A stretch of DNA of 64,000 nucleotides from Diphasiastrum complanatum (taxonomy: Eukaryota; Streptophyta; Lycopodiopsida; Lycopodiales; Lycopodiaceae). Every line of letters begins with the position of its first letter. The first letter of the stretch is position 1. The notes under the pieces are model-generated. The model worked only from the letters and a program-made list of their open reading frames with translations, was not told the DNA's origin and did no database searches. Positions 52,584 through 58,740 of the stretch are shown here, piece after piece. The position numbers and the translations under genes are program-made. The stretch spans positions 25,253,391 to 25,317,390 of the forward strand of contig CM055107.1 of NCBI GenBank assembly GCA_029204225.1, written 5' to 3'.

Positions 52584-54393
52584 TGGGGGCTCCCATAATA
52601 TTATGAACATCACCTTAACATCTTACTTTTTTAAAAACTTGACCTTGTGATTTTATCAACTAAACACAAACCTAACAAATATTTACTTTTGATATCTTTT
52701 CTGTCGGTCCATTTAGAGCTACTATTGGGTCCAATGAGGCCTATGATGCCAACTAGCTTAAACTTCCAGAGTACTTTCATTCCTATTAGTTACCATTCAC
52801 AGGTTCAGCTACAACAGAACTGACCTCGACATCAAGTTCAAAATTAGCTCATTGACCTATTGACAAGACCATAAGGGAGATGCCCATTGATGTGATTGCT
52901 CATCAACCTTTGCTGCAGGATCATCATCAAACACTTGATTTGGCTATTCAATCACAAGCTGTCATGACTCAATCAAATGTTGACAATAATGATTGGGTTA
53001 AATAGGGAAGAGTTAAGGATGTCTAGTAAGGGTCTATTGGCTTCTTCAGTTGTTTTGGGAGTTAGGGCCTTATTTAGCTGCATTTGGACCCTTAATAATA
53101 TGTTAATCGTTTAAATCTCATCTAAACCATTGTCACAACATCTAGGATCCAACGGAGACCTTAAGTCACTGGTGCCCCAACCCTCATGGGAGGCTAGAAA
53201 CTTTAATTGGCAATCATGAATACCATTGATGGGTCCTTGTTTGGTAGCTTTTACTGATAGAGATATGAGTTTCTTTGAGGGAGAACTAAGAAAGGCACAG
53301 TTTAGTATAACCTGCAAAGCAATGCAGTGTCATGAATATTTGTTTTTTTTCAGCGATTCCGGATCTAGAAATGCATTCATGAGCAATGCATTTCTCAGAA
53401 ATTAGTGAAAGGTTTTTTCCCAGAAACGCGTTTCTGGGAAACTATGTTAATTTGAATAATATAAATCGAGTGTGTCCCAGCCATAGAACCCACGGTACCC
53501 ACAGTTCTGGGAACCGTGGCAGGAACCGTACCACGGTTCCTTGAACCGTGGTACGGTTCACCTAAATAATTAATTAATTAATTTCCTAAATTTCCCCCCC
53601 AAATCTGTTTTTTCTGAAAAAAATTTGGCATTTTTCAAGGAATTTTTTGGGCTGTTTTTGGGGGTGGGACCAAAAAAAAATTAATTAATTAATTAATTAA
53701 TTCTGCCACAGTTCACACGGTTCTCTTTAAAAAAAAATTGTGAACCGTACGGTTCACTGTACGGTTCTGAGAACCGTACTGAACCGTTAACGGTTCATTG
53801 ATTCTATGGTCCCAGCTTACAAGTTTTCAGATAATTAGTTCTATAGTTAATTGATTATAAAGTTCAGTCATCTTCATCTGGATAGAAAATCAAGTGAAGT
53901 CGTCAGTAGGTTAAATTTGAACGATTGGTTTTCAATAAAGTCTAACAAGTAGGTTTTTGAAGCATTCTTCCTTGTCTTGCAACTTAACATGACACGATAT
54001 TTTGGAGTCCCTTAGAATTAGCTTGGACTTGAACTTATTCTTTAGGCTTCTGAATAGGAAAGCATTTTTAGAATCTACTTCATAAGAAATATTATTCTAG
54101 ACCTATGAATCTGAATGAGATATTCAAATGAGTGTGATGAAGTTTAAATAGTTCCACTTATAAGTTTTCCTATAATTAGTTCAAAAGGTAATTTGACATG
54201 TTTTGTTTTTCCACATGTCACTTCGATTTTGTTTAATTTTTCTGTTTTATGTTGTGATTTGTTTTGAACCTGTCCTGTATTGCAGGGTGCACTTCATAGC
54301 AGTTTAGTTGAAGCATTGCGTCCCCATCTTGCTACTCTAAGGAGTAGCCCATATGGCAAAAGAATACTTTCACGAACTAACCTGAAGAAGTAA
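24403..54393 (+). CDS. PUM: Pumilio/PUF RNA-binding protein (APUM7-12-like), five coding exons
   Basis: Sequence-specific RNA-binding protein, by family a cytoplasmic repressor of mRNA translation and stability acting at 3' UTR UGUA-type sites. Coding exons 24403-26537, 26767-26929, 27080-27243, 27442-27700 and 54286-54393 join in frame with GT/AG borders to about 942 residues. The N-terminal start MDQDDAEFEQLLGEIP matches the EFExLLxEIP opening of plant APUM7-12-type proteins and decides the start codon. Residues 80-600 are low-complexity, with poly-Gln and a His-rich run. Residues about 620-942 carry eight PUF repeats, with RNA-contact triplets C639/R640/Q643, N675/Y676/Q679, T713/R714/Q717, N750/H751/Q754, C786/C787/Q790, N822/Y823/Q826, S858/N859/E862 and N896/Y897/Q900. 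Read with the published PUF code this predicts UGUAUAUA-like RNA; repeat 5 has Cys in the stacking position. The frame has no stop. Intron 4 is 26,585 bp. Confidence 0.92.
26767..26929 (+). CDS. PUM: PUF gene exon 2
   Basis: Residues 712-766 (TRAVQKLIE to NKDSQ), the rest of repeat 3 and repeat 4 (NGNHVVQRC). Acceptor GTTCAG, donor CAG/GTACTC. The exon completes the split Gly codon of exon 1. Confidence 0.92.
27080..27243 (+). CDS. PUM: PUF gene exon 3
   Basis: Residues 767-820 plus two bases: repeat 5 (RHGCCVLQRC) and the start of repeat 6 (QDPYG). The acceptor is GTTGCAG and the donor CATATGG/GTATTT. Confidence 0.92.
27442..27700 (+). CDS. PUM: PUF gene exon 4
   Basis: Residues 821-907: the rest of repeat 6 (NYVVQYILDL), repeat 7 (FSSNVVEKC) and repeat 8 (EYANYVIQC), ending VSK. 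The donor is AAG/GTGTGT and the exon ends in phase 0. Confidence 0.92.
27701..29826. other. Intron sequence, nothing recognised
   Basis: No coding domain was identified. Several short open stretches on the minus strand around 29030-29260 look faintly protein-like, without a family match. Confidence 0.5.
29827..29834. repeat. hAT target-site duplication, left (ATGAAGAA)
   Basis: Exact match to 35277-35284. Confidence 0.95.
29847..29925. promoter_or_regulatory. hAT subterminal TTCGAA motif cluster, left
   Basis: Four TTCGAA-core motifs, two of them palindromic GGTTCGAACC-type, within 80 bp of the terminus. They mirror the cluster near 35208-35262 at the other end. Likely transposase-binding repeats by analogy with other hAT elements. 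Confidence 0.6.
29926..30970. other. hAT 3' non-coding interior
   Basis: Between the transposase stop and the left terminus. AT-rich, full of short self-similar words (AACATTCAACATTGAACATT, CTAACTAGTGACCACTAACT). No gene. Confidence 0.6.
30971..34532 (-). pseudogene. hAT transposase gene (BED / DUF659 / dimerisation), frameshifted
   Basis: Minus-strand transposase with deduced exons (high to low): 34532-34280, 34120-33617, 33364-33166, 32994-32743, 32596-32318, 32222 to about 31972, 31827-31596, 31429-31321 and 31254-30971. Exon 1 has a BED-type finger (WDHVTI, CRYCHQSYTGG, H-x5-RGVRDC). Next come a DUF659-type block (QYGRTIISDGRND, VVIDNVSNC, IFWTPYAA, LDLLVEDVAKI) and a typical C-terminal dimerisation block (SWWSKFAVYVPKLRRLAIRI, ERNWSVHSLIHTKKRNRL). 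An acidic tail closes it. Defects are a TAG stop at 33883-33885, a frameshift earlier in exon 2, a two-base loss near 32908 in the AAxCLDL motif, a frame break at the end of the exon near 31975, and a one-base gain near 31630. Catalytic function by family: cut-and-paste transposition. Confidence 0.88.
34539..34597. repeat. (CT)n microsatellite inside hAT
   Basis: A 59-bp CT tract immediately upstream of the transposase start (minus strand), within the element. Confidence 0.97.
34755..35160. repeat. CA-rich and (CT)n low-complexity block inside hAT
   Basis: About 350 bp of interrupted (CA)n with TCTCA and GTGAC words, ending in a pure CT tract at 35117-35158. It occupies the 5' leader of the transposase gene. 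Open frames here are low-complexity only. Confidence 0.95.
35277..35284. repeat. hAT target-site duplication, right (ATGAAGAA)
   Basis: Exact match to 29827-29834. Confidence 0.95.
35285..36527. other. Intron sequence between hAT and gypsy element A
   Basis: No gene recognised. It contains a pure CT tract (35560-35612). A minus-strand primer-binding-like word (TGTATCAGAGCGGTAG, about 36294-36279) suggests that the host of both insertions may itself be an older LTR element, but no LTR pair was found. Confidence 0.45.
35560..35612. repeat. (CT)n microsatellite
   Basis: Pure CT tract, about 53 bp. Confidence 0.97.
36528..37226 (+). repeat. Gypsy A 5' LTR (699 bp)
   Basis: Starts TGTTAGAGCC and ends GTTTGACA. 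It contains two palindromic WRKY-type W-box pairs, GTTGACTAGTCAAC (36766-36779) and TTGACCGGTCAA (36832-36843), and a partial tandem duplication of a GGACACTTGG / GAGTGACACATGTCAG unit. Relative to the 3' LTR it lacks about 10 bp around 36784. Confidence 0.93.
37229..37241 (+). promoter_or_regulatory. Gypsy A primer-binding site
   Basis: TGGTATCAGAGCC, complementary to the 3' end of initiator-methionine tRNA, as used by many plant LTR retrotransposons. Confidence 0.88.
37242..38890 (+). pseudogene. Gypsy A gag-protease remnant
   Basis: From about 37245 a repetitive AGATTTCAG/GGATCAG-rich leader precedes the body. A decayed zinc-knuckle-like stretch (CFGYLVGCMWKECP) lies near 38107-38150. Near 38530-38700 the frame reads VVDMPLT-like and FDVVLGICWH, matching the end of a gypsy aspartic protease (consensus FDVILGMDWL), with stops in between. 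No intact gag can be delimited. Confidence 0.55.
38891..39369 (-). repeat. Element B LTR, left (3' LTR)
   Basis: 479 bp, starts TGTAAAGACC and ends GCCATAACA on the + strand. Confidence 0.95.
39370..44850. other. Interior of element B, no gene seen
   Basis: AT-rich and without recognised domains. The part near 43.5-43.9 kb is GC-richer and may be leader sequence. Confidence 0.6.
44851..44869 (-). promoter_or_regulatory. Element B primer-binding site
   Basis: Minus strand reads TTGGTATCAAAGCCCGGCT next to the 5' LTR, an initiator-tRNA-Met type site with one variation. Confidence 0.8.
44870..45347 (-). repeat. Element B LTR, right (5' LTR)
   Basis: 478 bp. It differs from the left copy by about a dozen single-base changes seen by eye, implying a fairly recent insertion compared with the decayed host element A. 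Confidence 0.95.
45353..45670 (+). pseudogene. Gypsy A reverse transcriptase remnant
   Basis: RYPIPHIDDL opens the block, followed by FGHCNLLVMPL and, after frame changes, MMLMNDVL and FMDDVLVYS, the gypsy RT palm with the catalytic F/Y-x-DD box. Multiple stops and frameshifts are present. The 5' part of the RT is lost at or near the site where element B inserted. Confidence 0.8.
45931..46312 (+). pseudogene. Gypsy A RNase H remnant
   Basis: Reads PIVIVTDASDVVVGTILMQE (RNase H first catalytic Asp context) and, after a frame change, WAESMQEFHIEIRYRKGAEN and VPDAL, the classic gypsy RNase H end. One frameshift near 46130. Confidence 0.85.
46313..46838 (-). mobile_element. Reversed gypsy integrase fragment (C) inside A
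   Basis: The minus strand encodes part of a gypsy integrase core: ISMDFVVELPHTGKGHDSVW, VIVDRLTKFVQFIPTKT, LPCDIVNDRDPKFIGNFW, SDGQTKRTNQ, then the downstream YSDWENYLLLVKFAYNS and YGYHPRSPI. Both Asp contexts (MDF, NDRD) are visible. Frame breaks occur near 46640 and 46460. It is opposite to element A and sits between its RNase H and integrase, so it is either a separate insertion or an inversion. No terminal repeats are seen. Confidence 0.85.
46839..47525 (+). pseudogene. Gypsy A integrase remnant and 3' end
   Basis: LRLCYDSTGASHPGVDWTYE and NFWWPNMV at about 46985-47080 are the gypsy integrase zinc-binding domain (H-x-G-x-x-R/W-T). Further on, EPTRILDRREKRLCNR resembles the integrase C-terminal/chromodomain-proximal region. 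The central catalytic core is missing. The purine tract GAGTGGAAAGGGA leads into the 3' LTR. Confidence 0.78.
47526..48227 (+). repeat. Gypsy A 3' LTR (702 bp)
   Basis: Partner of 36528-37226. It includes the W-box palindromes (GTTGACTAGTCAAC at 47766-47779 region and TTGACCGGTCAA at 47837-47848) and two CACGTG/ACATGT-type G-box-like words. It carries a fuller copy of the internal tandem unit (period about 76 bp). Confidence 0.93.
48233..49205. other. Intron sequence right of gypsy A
   Basis: No gene recognised. A minus-strand TGGTATCAGAGCAAC word (about 49104-49090) looks like a primer-binding site of an older element, but no LTR partner was found. Confidence 0.45.
49206..49392 (+). repeat. 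Duplicated intron segment, left copy
   Basis: About 187 bp matching 53918-54103 in the same orientation (shared cores CATTCTTCCTTGTCTTGCAA and ATTTTGGAGTCCCTTAGAA). The match resumes after the intervening insertions at about 53449-53473 and 53817-53860, so the original duplicated unit was longer (about 270 bp). Confidence 0.85.
49679..49764. repeat. (GT)n(GA)n microsatellite at LINE 3' end
   Basis: GT tract (49679-49727) joined to a GA tract (to 49764, then GAAAGAAAGAGAAAG). On the minus strand it directly follows an AATAAAG word, so it may be the simple-repeat tail of the LINE. Confidence 0.9.
49900..51337 (-). pseudogene. LINE ORF2 C-terminal region
   Basis: Continues from the RT in several frames. 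It includes a long hydrophilic/hydrophobic stretch (SWFSQASHLLETFGNSIINL) and, near 50460-50380, a decayed C-x-x-C...EEHFIFH motif. The latter corresponds to the CCHC-like C-terminal zinc domain of plant LINEs, normally C...VEDEEHF.F.CP.Y. Stops are frequent. Confidence 0.6.
51338..52160 (-). pseudogene. LINE reverse transcriptase
   Basis: From high to low coordinate: LLNCAVVSGFPSP, HPIHKIGDPMNPNNYRTI, LGQARFRARYSTTDHIFTLR and YYCFVDFRKVFDFVPR (the first catalytic Asp, FVDFRKxFD). After a gap or frame change come VVKQGCSLSPTLFGLYIDEM and LLYADDVVLVSSS, the catalytic YADD box. These are standard non-LTR RT blocks in the right order. Frameshifts lie near 51630 and 52060. Confidence 0.9.
52161..52534 (-). 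pseudogene. LINE linker region upstream of RT
   Basis: The minus-strand frame starts within the (GA)n tract and reads KGPFLLDPHTLPGLMMNAAH, LHRLLHCKKRPYEASERKRL and FWREFSPRAPPPHSDDLRLW. This is typical of the stretch between endonuclease and RT in LINE ORF2. It ends at a stop before an IKRMKTRKT-like motif that leads into the RT. Confidence 0.65.
52535..52581. repeat. (GA)n microsatellite at LINE 5' break
   Basis: Pure GA tract at the truncated end of the LINE. Confidence 0.97.
52582..53448. other. Non-coding right part of the inferred insertion
   Basis: No gene recognised. Ends with the AGAAACGCGTTTCT palindrome near 53423. Confidence 0.5.
53482..53808. mobile_element. hAT-type MITE, 327 bp
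   Basis: Terminal inverted repeats CATAGAACC / CATAGAATC with an exact 8-bp target duplication GTCCCAGC (53474-53481 and 53809-53816). The subterminal parts are dense in GGTTC/GAACC palindromes (for example GAACCGTGGTACGGTTC). The middle has two TTAATTAATTAA tracts and no coding capacity. The second intron copy near 54143-54160 lacks it, which confirms insertion. Confidence 0.9.
53918..54190 (+). repeat. Duplicated intron segment, right copy (empty site)
   Basis: Tandem partner of the left copy (49206-49392 plus 53449-53473 and 53817-53860). It contains neither the 4-kb insertion nor the MITE, so it reports the uninterrupted sequence. It lies just 100 bp before the terminal PUF exon. Confidence 0.85.
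54286..54393 (+). CDS. PUM: PUF gene exon 5 (terminal)
   Basis: Residues 908-942 plus TAA: GALHSSLVEALRPHLATLRS, then SPYGKRILSRTNLKK. This is the C-terminal cap after PUF repeat 8, matching the plant pattern (R-P-H...LR-x-x-PYGKRIL). Acceptor TATTGCAG at 54278-54285. It joins exon 4 in phase 0 and without it the protein would lack its last PUF half-repeat. Confidence 0.9.
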   Translation, partial: GALHSSLVEALRPHLATLRSSPYGKRILSRTNLKK

Positions 54394-55377
54394 GATAATT
54401 GTGTAAGCTTATCCTTCCTCATTTGAAGTAAACTACAAGTGTTGTCTCTTAGGCGCTTATATCTTGTCAACAAGCTAGTTTGCTAAGGGCTTTATGATCT
54501 ATGACGTGTTCAAGACTTACTTTGTTCAATATAAGTTCTCATTTGCTGAGTTTGCATCCACCATTTATCCCTGAATTCCAGTATGGTGGGGTCTTGAACA
54601 TCAAACAAGCTAGTATGATATTTAGTAAGGTTTTGAAAGAACGTACTAGCTTACATTTATCGTAGGTTTCTATGATAAACAAATCTGGGTTCGGGTTGGG
54701 AAATCAGTGTATAGATGAGCCTTCGAAGTTTGTTCTAATGAAATGAGGATGGGAACATCATCTGTAAGGCAGTTGTTACATGACAAAAGCAGCGAGATCA
54801 AGATGCTAGTCTTATGGTCAAGTCCCATAGGGCTTGCACACGTTGCCATGGAGTTTGAGATTGCTACAAACCACTGTTACAGCATAATAAGTGGTTCATA
54901 TTAATTAACAATCCATATCTTTAGCTGAATATGTTGTTGGCTCCCCCATGCGCTCCTTCCATTGTGACATGTAGTTGTTGTTTCTAGTGGTGCATACCTC
55001 ACCCATATATAGTCATCCTTGTTTAAATAGTCTCACTCTCCATAGAATTATGGGTTTAGTTTCTTTTCTATAAAATGATATTTGTTTCCTATGCTTTGTC
55101 ATTCACTCTAGCCAACCAAATCCATCATGGTTAATCTCCTCTCTATAAGCTCTTTGTCATCTATTCCCCAACTGTGCAACGAATAAGTCATTAATGTATA
55201 CCATCTTTTGTGCATTGTTGCCTCCATGGTCTATGTGAAGCCTATTTGTTTCTCCTATTCTTTAGTTCATCTATGTAATGGATATATTGGCACAAGACCA
55301 AACCACCTTTTCTGTAAGAAACATTCATGTTTCAGCCAATACAGGAGAGCATTGGAGTTTGACCCCAGACTCCTTTT
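54394..55377 (+). other. PUF 3' UTR and downstream flank
   Basis: Presumed 3' untranslated region followed by non-coding sequence. No polyadenylation site is assigned with confidence. Confidence 0.5.
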
Positions 55378-55862
55378 TTAAAAACCTTCTTTGTATTGTA
55401 TGTTTCTAATATTCCTTTGTACGTTGGAATCCATGCTTAGAAGAACAAGTTGAACCAAAGTGAACAAAAATATTTTCTCATTTTCCAGTTCCACAAGTGT
55501 ACTTTTTTGTATTGCATGGCAAACTAAGCCTTTTGCCCTTCCAAAACTCTTTCTCCACACTTGCATAGCACTTATAGCTAGGTCCAATATGTTTTTAGGA
55601 AGGTAGCACTTCCAACTTTTGAATCTAACACTGGAATTATTCTCTATTGTGCCTATGAGCATATCTTTAATTTTTCTACATTAATTTGCAAGTGTTAGAA
55701 AATAAAATCCAAAGGCTTTTGTGAATGACACCTTTCTTCTGCCAACAATAAAAACATATGCCTATATTGACATCCATCCTTCAACTTGATCAATCAATTT
55801 TGAATTGTTCAAAAAGAGTAGGGGAGAGAGGGCATTTTTGTTTGACTCCAAGGTAGACCGTC
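55378..55862 (-). pseudogene. LINE (L1-like) RT remnant
   Basis: The minus strand near 55860-55800 reads SQTKMPSLPYSF, a decayed form of the RT motif KQGCPLSPxLF, and further on LQINVEKLKICS, where L-x-L-N-x-x-K-T is expected after the YADD block. The segment 55662-55378 may be the following region. The nucleotide sequence resembles the matching part of the LINE at 51516-51560. Weak but consistent in order. Confidence 0.45.
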
Positions 55863-55918
55863 CTCTTGGTGGATGACATAGAGATGGGCCACCTCAGAGA
55901 GAGTTCTTTCTTGCTTAC

Positions 55919-56004
55919 TGTTGGATTTCTATCCTCTCCATCCCTATCTCTCTCTTTCGCGACGTTCACACGCGCACATCACCGAACGAGCGATAATCCC
56001 AACA
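55919..56004 (+). repeat. Candidate 86-bp copia 5' LTR
   Basis: Begins TGTTGGATTTC and ends AATCCCAACA (inverted TGTTGG/CCAACA ends), directly followed by the primer-binding site at 56005. If the start is right it is a very short LTR. The true LTR could begin further upstream. Confidence 0.5.
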
Positions 56005-56021
56005 TGGTATCAAAGCGGTAG
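56005..56021 (+). promoter_or_regulatory. Copia primer-binding site
   Basis: TGGTATCAAAGCGGTAG, an initiator-tRNA-Met type priming site with one change (A for G) from the usual TGGTATCAGAGC. Confidence 0.8.
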
Positions 56022-56158
56022 TTTCTACTCTCTGATTCTTTTAACGCGGATTTAGAGTTTACATTATCAGAACGATTATTCTGATAAAGAGTACACCTAC
56101 TATAATCGTTTCCAGTCATATAATCTACTATCTGCATACACTCATCCTAAATTTCCAA

Positions 56159-57045
56159 ATGGATTCGCAATCACAGTTTGCTCTAATGGTAGACAAACTC
56201 AATGGTTCGAATTATCACGTATGGAAATTCAAGATGAGAGTAGTATTGATGGCCAAGGAGCTTTGGGAAATAGTTGCTAGAACTGAACTACTTCCCAGTG
56301 TCGATGAGCAAGCCATTTCCAAGTGGAAGCTCAAGGATGGCAAGGCTTTCGCCTTCATCACCCTTAACATCTCCGACACACAGATTGGCCACATCAGACA
56401 AGCCCAATTTTCGAAAGAGGCTTGGGATATATTGAACACACTATACAAAGTGAGGGATGTCACTTCAAAGTTGCATCTAAGGAGAAAGTTCTTCTCACTC
56501 AGAATGTCAGAAAGTGGTTTGGTTCAGAATCACATCAATCAATTCAAGACTCTGTTAGAGCAGATGGCGGCAATAGGTTCAATGATTGAAGACTCTGACG
56601 CTATAATGACCTTATTGTCCAGCCTGCCATCCTCATATGAAAACTAGATGATGATGATTTTCACACACTCAGATATTACATTGTCCAGAGTCATAATCAT
56701 GCTGCTGCAGGAGGAGACAAGAAGGATTGGGGCATCCTTGTCCTCACGTTGATATTATTCTCAAAGAAGAACACAAGGAAGCAACAGAAGAAGAAAGTTG
56801 TCAGACAAATCGACGGCAATCAGAAACAGTCACAGAAAACCCAGAATCAGCAACCTGCGTAAAACAAGAAAAGGCTCTTCGGCAAGTACTGCAAGAGAAC
56901 GAACCACGAAATCCAAGACTGTTGGATCTTGAGGTTCAACAACGACAAGAAGAAGCAGCCGAATCAACAAGCCCATGCAGCAGACACGAAGCAGAAGATC
57001 CAAGATGATGACGAGCAGGAGGCCTTCATGGTGAACCAGTCTTGA
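56159..57045 (+). pseudogene. Ty1/copia gag (UBN2-type) with zinc knuckle remnant
   Basis: The frame from the ATG at 56159 runs 162 codons. It opens MDSQSQFALMVDKLNGSNYH then VWKFKMRVVLMAKELWEIV, the typical plant copia gag opening (L-x-G-x-N-Y-x-x-W), with AWDILNTLY and LLSSLPSSYEN later, all UBN2-family landmarks. A stop follows at 56645. In another frame the region 56870-57040 reads YCKRTNHEIQDCW, a CCHC knuckle that has lost its first Cys, and a Lys/Gln-rich tail. No pol follows: sequence of other elements begins by 57.1 kb. A 5'-end fragment of a copia element. Confidence 0.88.
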
Positions 57046-57111
57046 ATCTTCAACAGTAAACGAGGGACAAACTAGTCCTAGACCTGCCGCCACCATCCTG
57101 ACCACATACTT

Positions 57112-57294
57112 GTGGTCACTTGGTGCAGTTGTTTGGTTGAGCTTTTGCACCAATTTCACATGAATAAATCTCTGTGTCGAACCATCATAAGAAATAAGTG
57201 TTGTACTCTACATGAGGTTGAGGATGAGTTTCACTTTATTTTCATATGTCCAGCTTACTACGGCTCGAACCCATTTGTACAACTGAGGTCGTAA
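57112..57294 (+). pseudogene. LINE C-terminal zinc-domain fragment
   Basis: Reads CCTLHEVEDEFHFIFICPAY, the conserved C-terminal motif of plant LINE ORF2 (C-x-x-C...VEDEEHFLFxCPxY). Only this short piece is recognisable, on the plus strand. Confidence 0.7.
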
Positions 57295-57965
57295 GGTCCA
57301 AAACTGCCATATTAAAACAACAATTATCACAAATTGTTTCATCCTTAAAGCATACATCAATGCAAGAAATAGAAGAGTTACTTGGAGCCTTAAAGGAACG
57401 GGCAACCTTCGCTGCTTCTTCGGGCAATCTTTAGACAAATGCCCCTTCTCCATACAGGAGAAACACAACTTGTTGCTCTTGGCTTTATCAAATCTACCCT
57501 CTCCAATCGAGGACGTTTCTTTTTCTTTCATGATGGGGAAGCCGTGTCAAAAACCTTCTCCTTACCCTTCTTCTTGGAGGTGCCCGAAGATGGTTTATCT
57601 TTGGGTGGGTTCGGACTTCTGACCTTGTTGCTCTTTACAGATCACAACGTGCATTTCATCAAAGATTTTGGTGAAGCGCATCGCATCTTCCAAGGCTTGT
57701 GGTCGATTTCTACAGACCTCCAACTGATAGTCTTTGGGCAAGCCCGAAATAAAATGCAACTTTAGAAGGACGTCCATCCTGCTGGCAAACCTTGAAACTA
57801 TTTATGAATGTCCTATAAGTAGACATCAAACGGTTTTGTGTCCATTTCTTGGAAAACAAAATAAACTTTAAGTTTCCTAAGTTGAAAGGTTTAAAAGGAA
57901 AAAAATCATTGCCAGTAGAACAAAATGGTTTATGGCCATAAGCTAATTGCTTTCCCAACAACCAT
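57215..57965 (-). pseudogene. Gypsy-type gag fragment with CCHC knuckle
   Basis: Minus-strand gag remnant. From high to low coordinate: STYRTFINSFKVCQQDGRPS, FISGLPKDYQLEVCRNRPQA and LEDAMRFTKIFDEMH (the usual G-L-x-x-x-x-Q-x-E-V gag landmark), then after stops CFSCMEKGHLSKDCPKKQRR, a perfect C-x2-C-x4-H-x4-C zinc knuckle. Sequence beyond the knuckle probably enters the protease. Its 5' side leads to a degenerate primer-binding site near 58112-58095. Confidence 0.82.
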
Positions 57966-58094
57966 ACTCAACATTTTTCAAGGATAACCTTAAATTAGAG
58001 GTTAAAGGTAAGCTGAATCCAACCACATTCCGTACAAGAATTAATAAATCGTAAAAGCATAAAAAGGAAGCATGTGCACCTATCCAAAGATATC

Positions 58095-58330
58095 AGTTGA
58101 TCTAATACCAATTGTTACAACTCTCATAGATCTCCGATAGCTTTAAAGGCTGATGCACACCTCATACAAGTGATGATGCACCGTAACCGACCATTTGTAG
58201 GGTCACTACCGACCACCCCCATGCACTAGAGTTACCGACATCGTCATGCCAGGTCAAGCCTCCATACTCACCTCATATTCCTCTTGAAGCAAACTTGCAC
58301 CTTATTGACTAGAGAAGATTGCTCTTCCTG
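58095..58330 (-). repeat. Probable gypsy 5' LTR fragment and primer-binding site
   Basis: The minus strand reads GTTGTAACA then ATTGGTATTAGATCAAC, an LTR end plus a degenerate initiator-tRNA primer site, positioned as expected upstream of the gag at 57215-57965. On the + strand the LTR would begin TGTTACAACTC at about 58114. Its far end is cut by the neighbouring LINE remnant. Confidence 0.5.
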
Positions 58331-58740
58331 TAATCTTCTGGTAGCTACATGTCTCATACTAAACATGGAACTATGAAGAGTACTCCTAAATATCTATAAG
58401 TAGAAACTATCTCTAGTGGCTGACCATCCTAAAAGCTTGTCTCTACATGAAAGATCAAGATGCATTGAAGATCATAATTTTGGTCTTCTTTACATTGACC
58501 ACCAATCTTCTCACTCTATGATAATAGTGTTGTTTGTTGATATGCCACTACAACCCCTCTCTAGATGGAGAGACCAGAACCACATCAGATGGGCATAATA
58601 TAATAGATATATCAATGTCTCTCTCATAATGCAGCCCTGACCTCCACCCCGACCAATAGTCATCTCCAGCTCATCAAGATAGAGACCGAAGAGAAAGTGA
58701 GCATACCTGCTTCTCTCCTACGATGCTAGTAATCATCTTA
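58330..58740 (-). pseudogene. LINE RT remnant, second copy
   Basis: Nucleotide-level relative of the LINE RT at 51200-51560: both contain GTGTTGAAGAYCATAA / GGTCTTC and GACYAGAACCACATCA words in the same order. The minus strand shows LYLDELEMTIGRGGGQGC, then a decayed LLYYAHLMWF where LLYADDVVLV is expected, so the catalytic YADD is destroyed. Confidence 0.75.

Larger units (their letters stand above)
49393..53448. mobile_element. Probable hAT-like insertion, ends inferred
   Basis: This interval is absent from the second intron copy at 54098-54130, so it was inserted. Both ends carry inverted subterminal AGAAACGYGTTTCT-type palindromes (49405-49450 and 53420-53440) and CATAG/CTATG at the borders. 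The exact termini are ambiguous: CATAG may be part of the element or of an 8-bp target duplication. Its interior is occupied mostly by a LINE (49765-52581). No transposase was recognised. Confidence 0.5.
27701..54285 (+). other. PUF gene intron 4, 26.6 kb, transposon-filled
   Basis: Runs from the donor GTGTGT after exon 4 to the acceptor GTATTGCAG before 54286. It holds the hAT element, nested gypsy elements, LINE, MITE and duplicated intron sequence listed separately. The reading frame joins exactly across it, and no alternative last exon is seen between 27700 and 54285. Confidence 0.85.
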
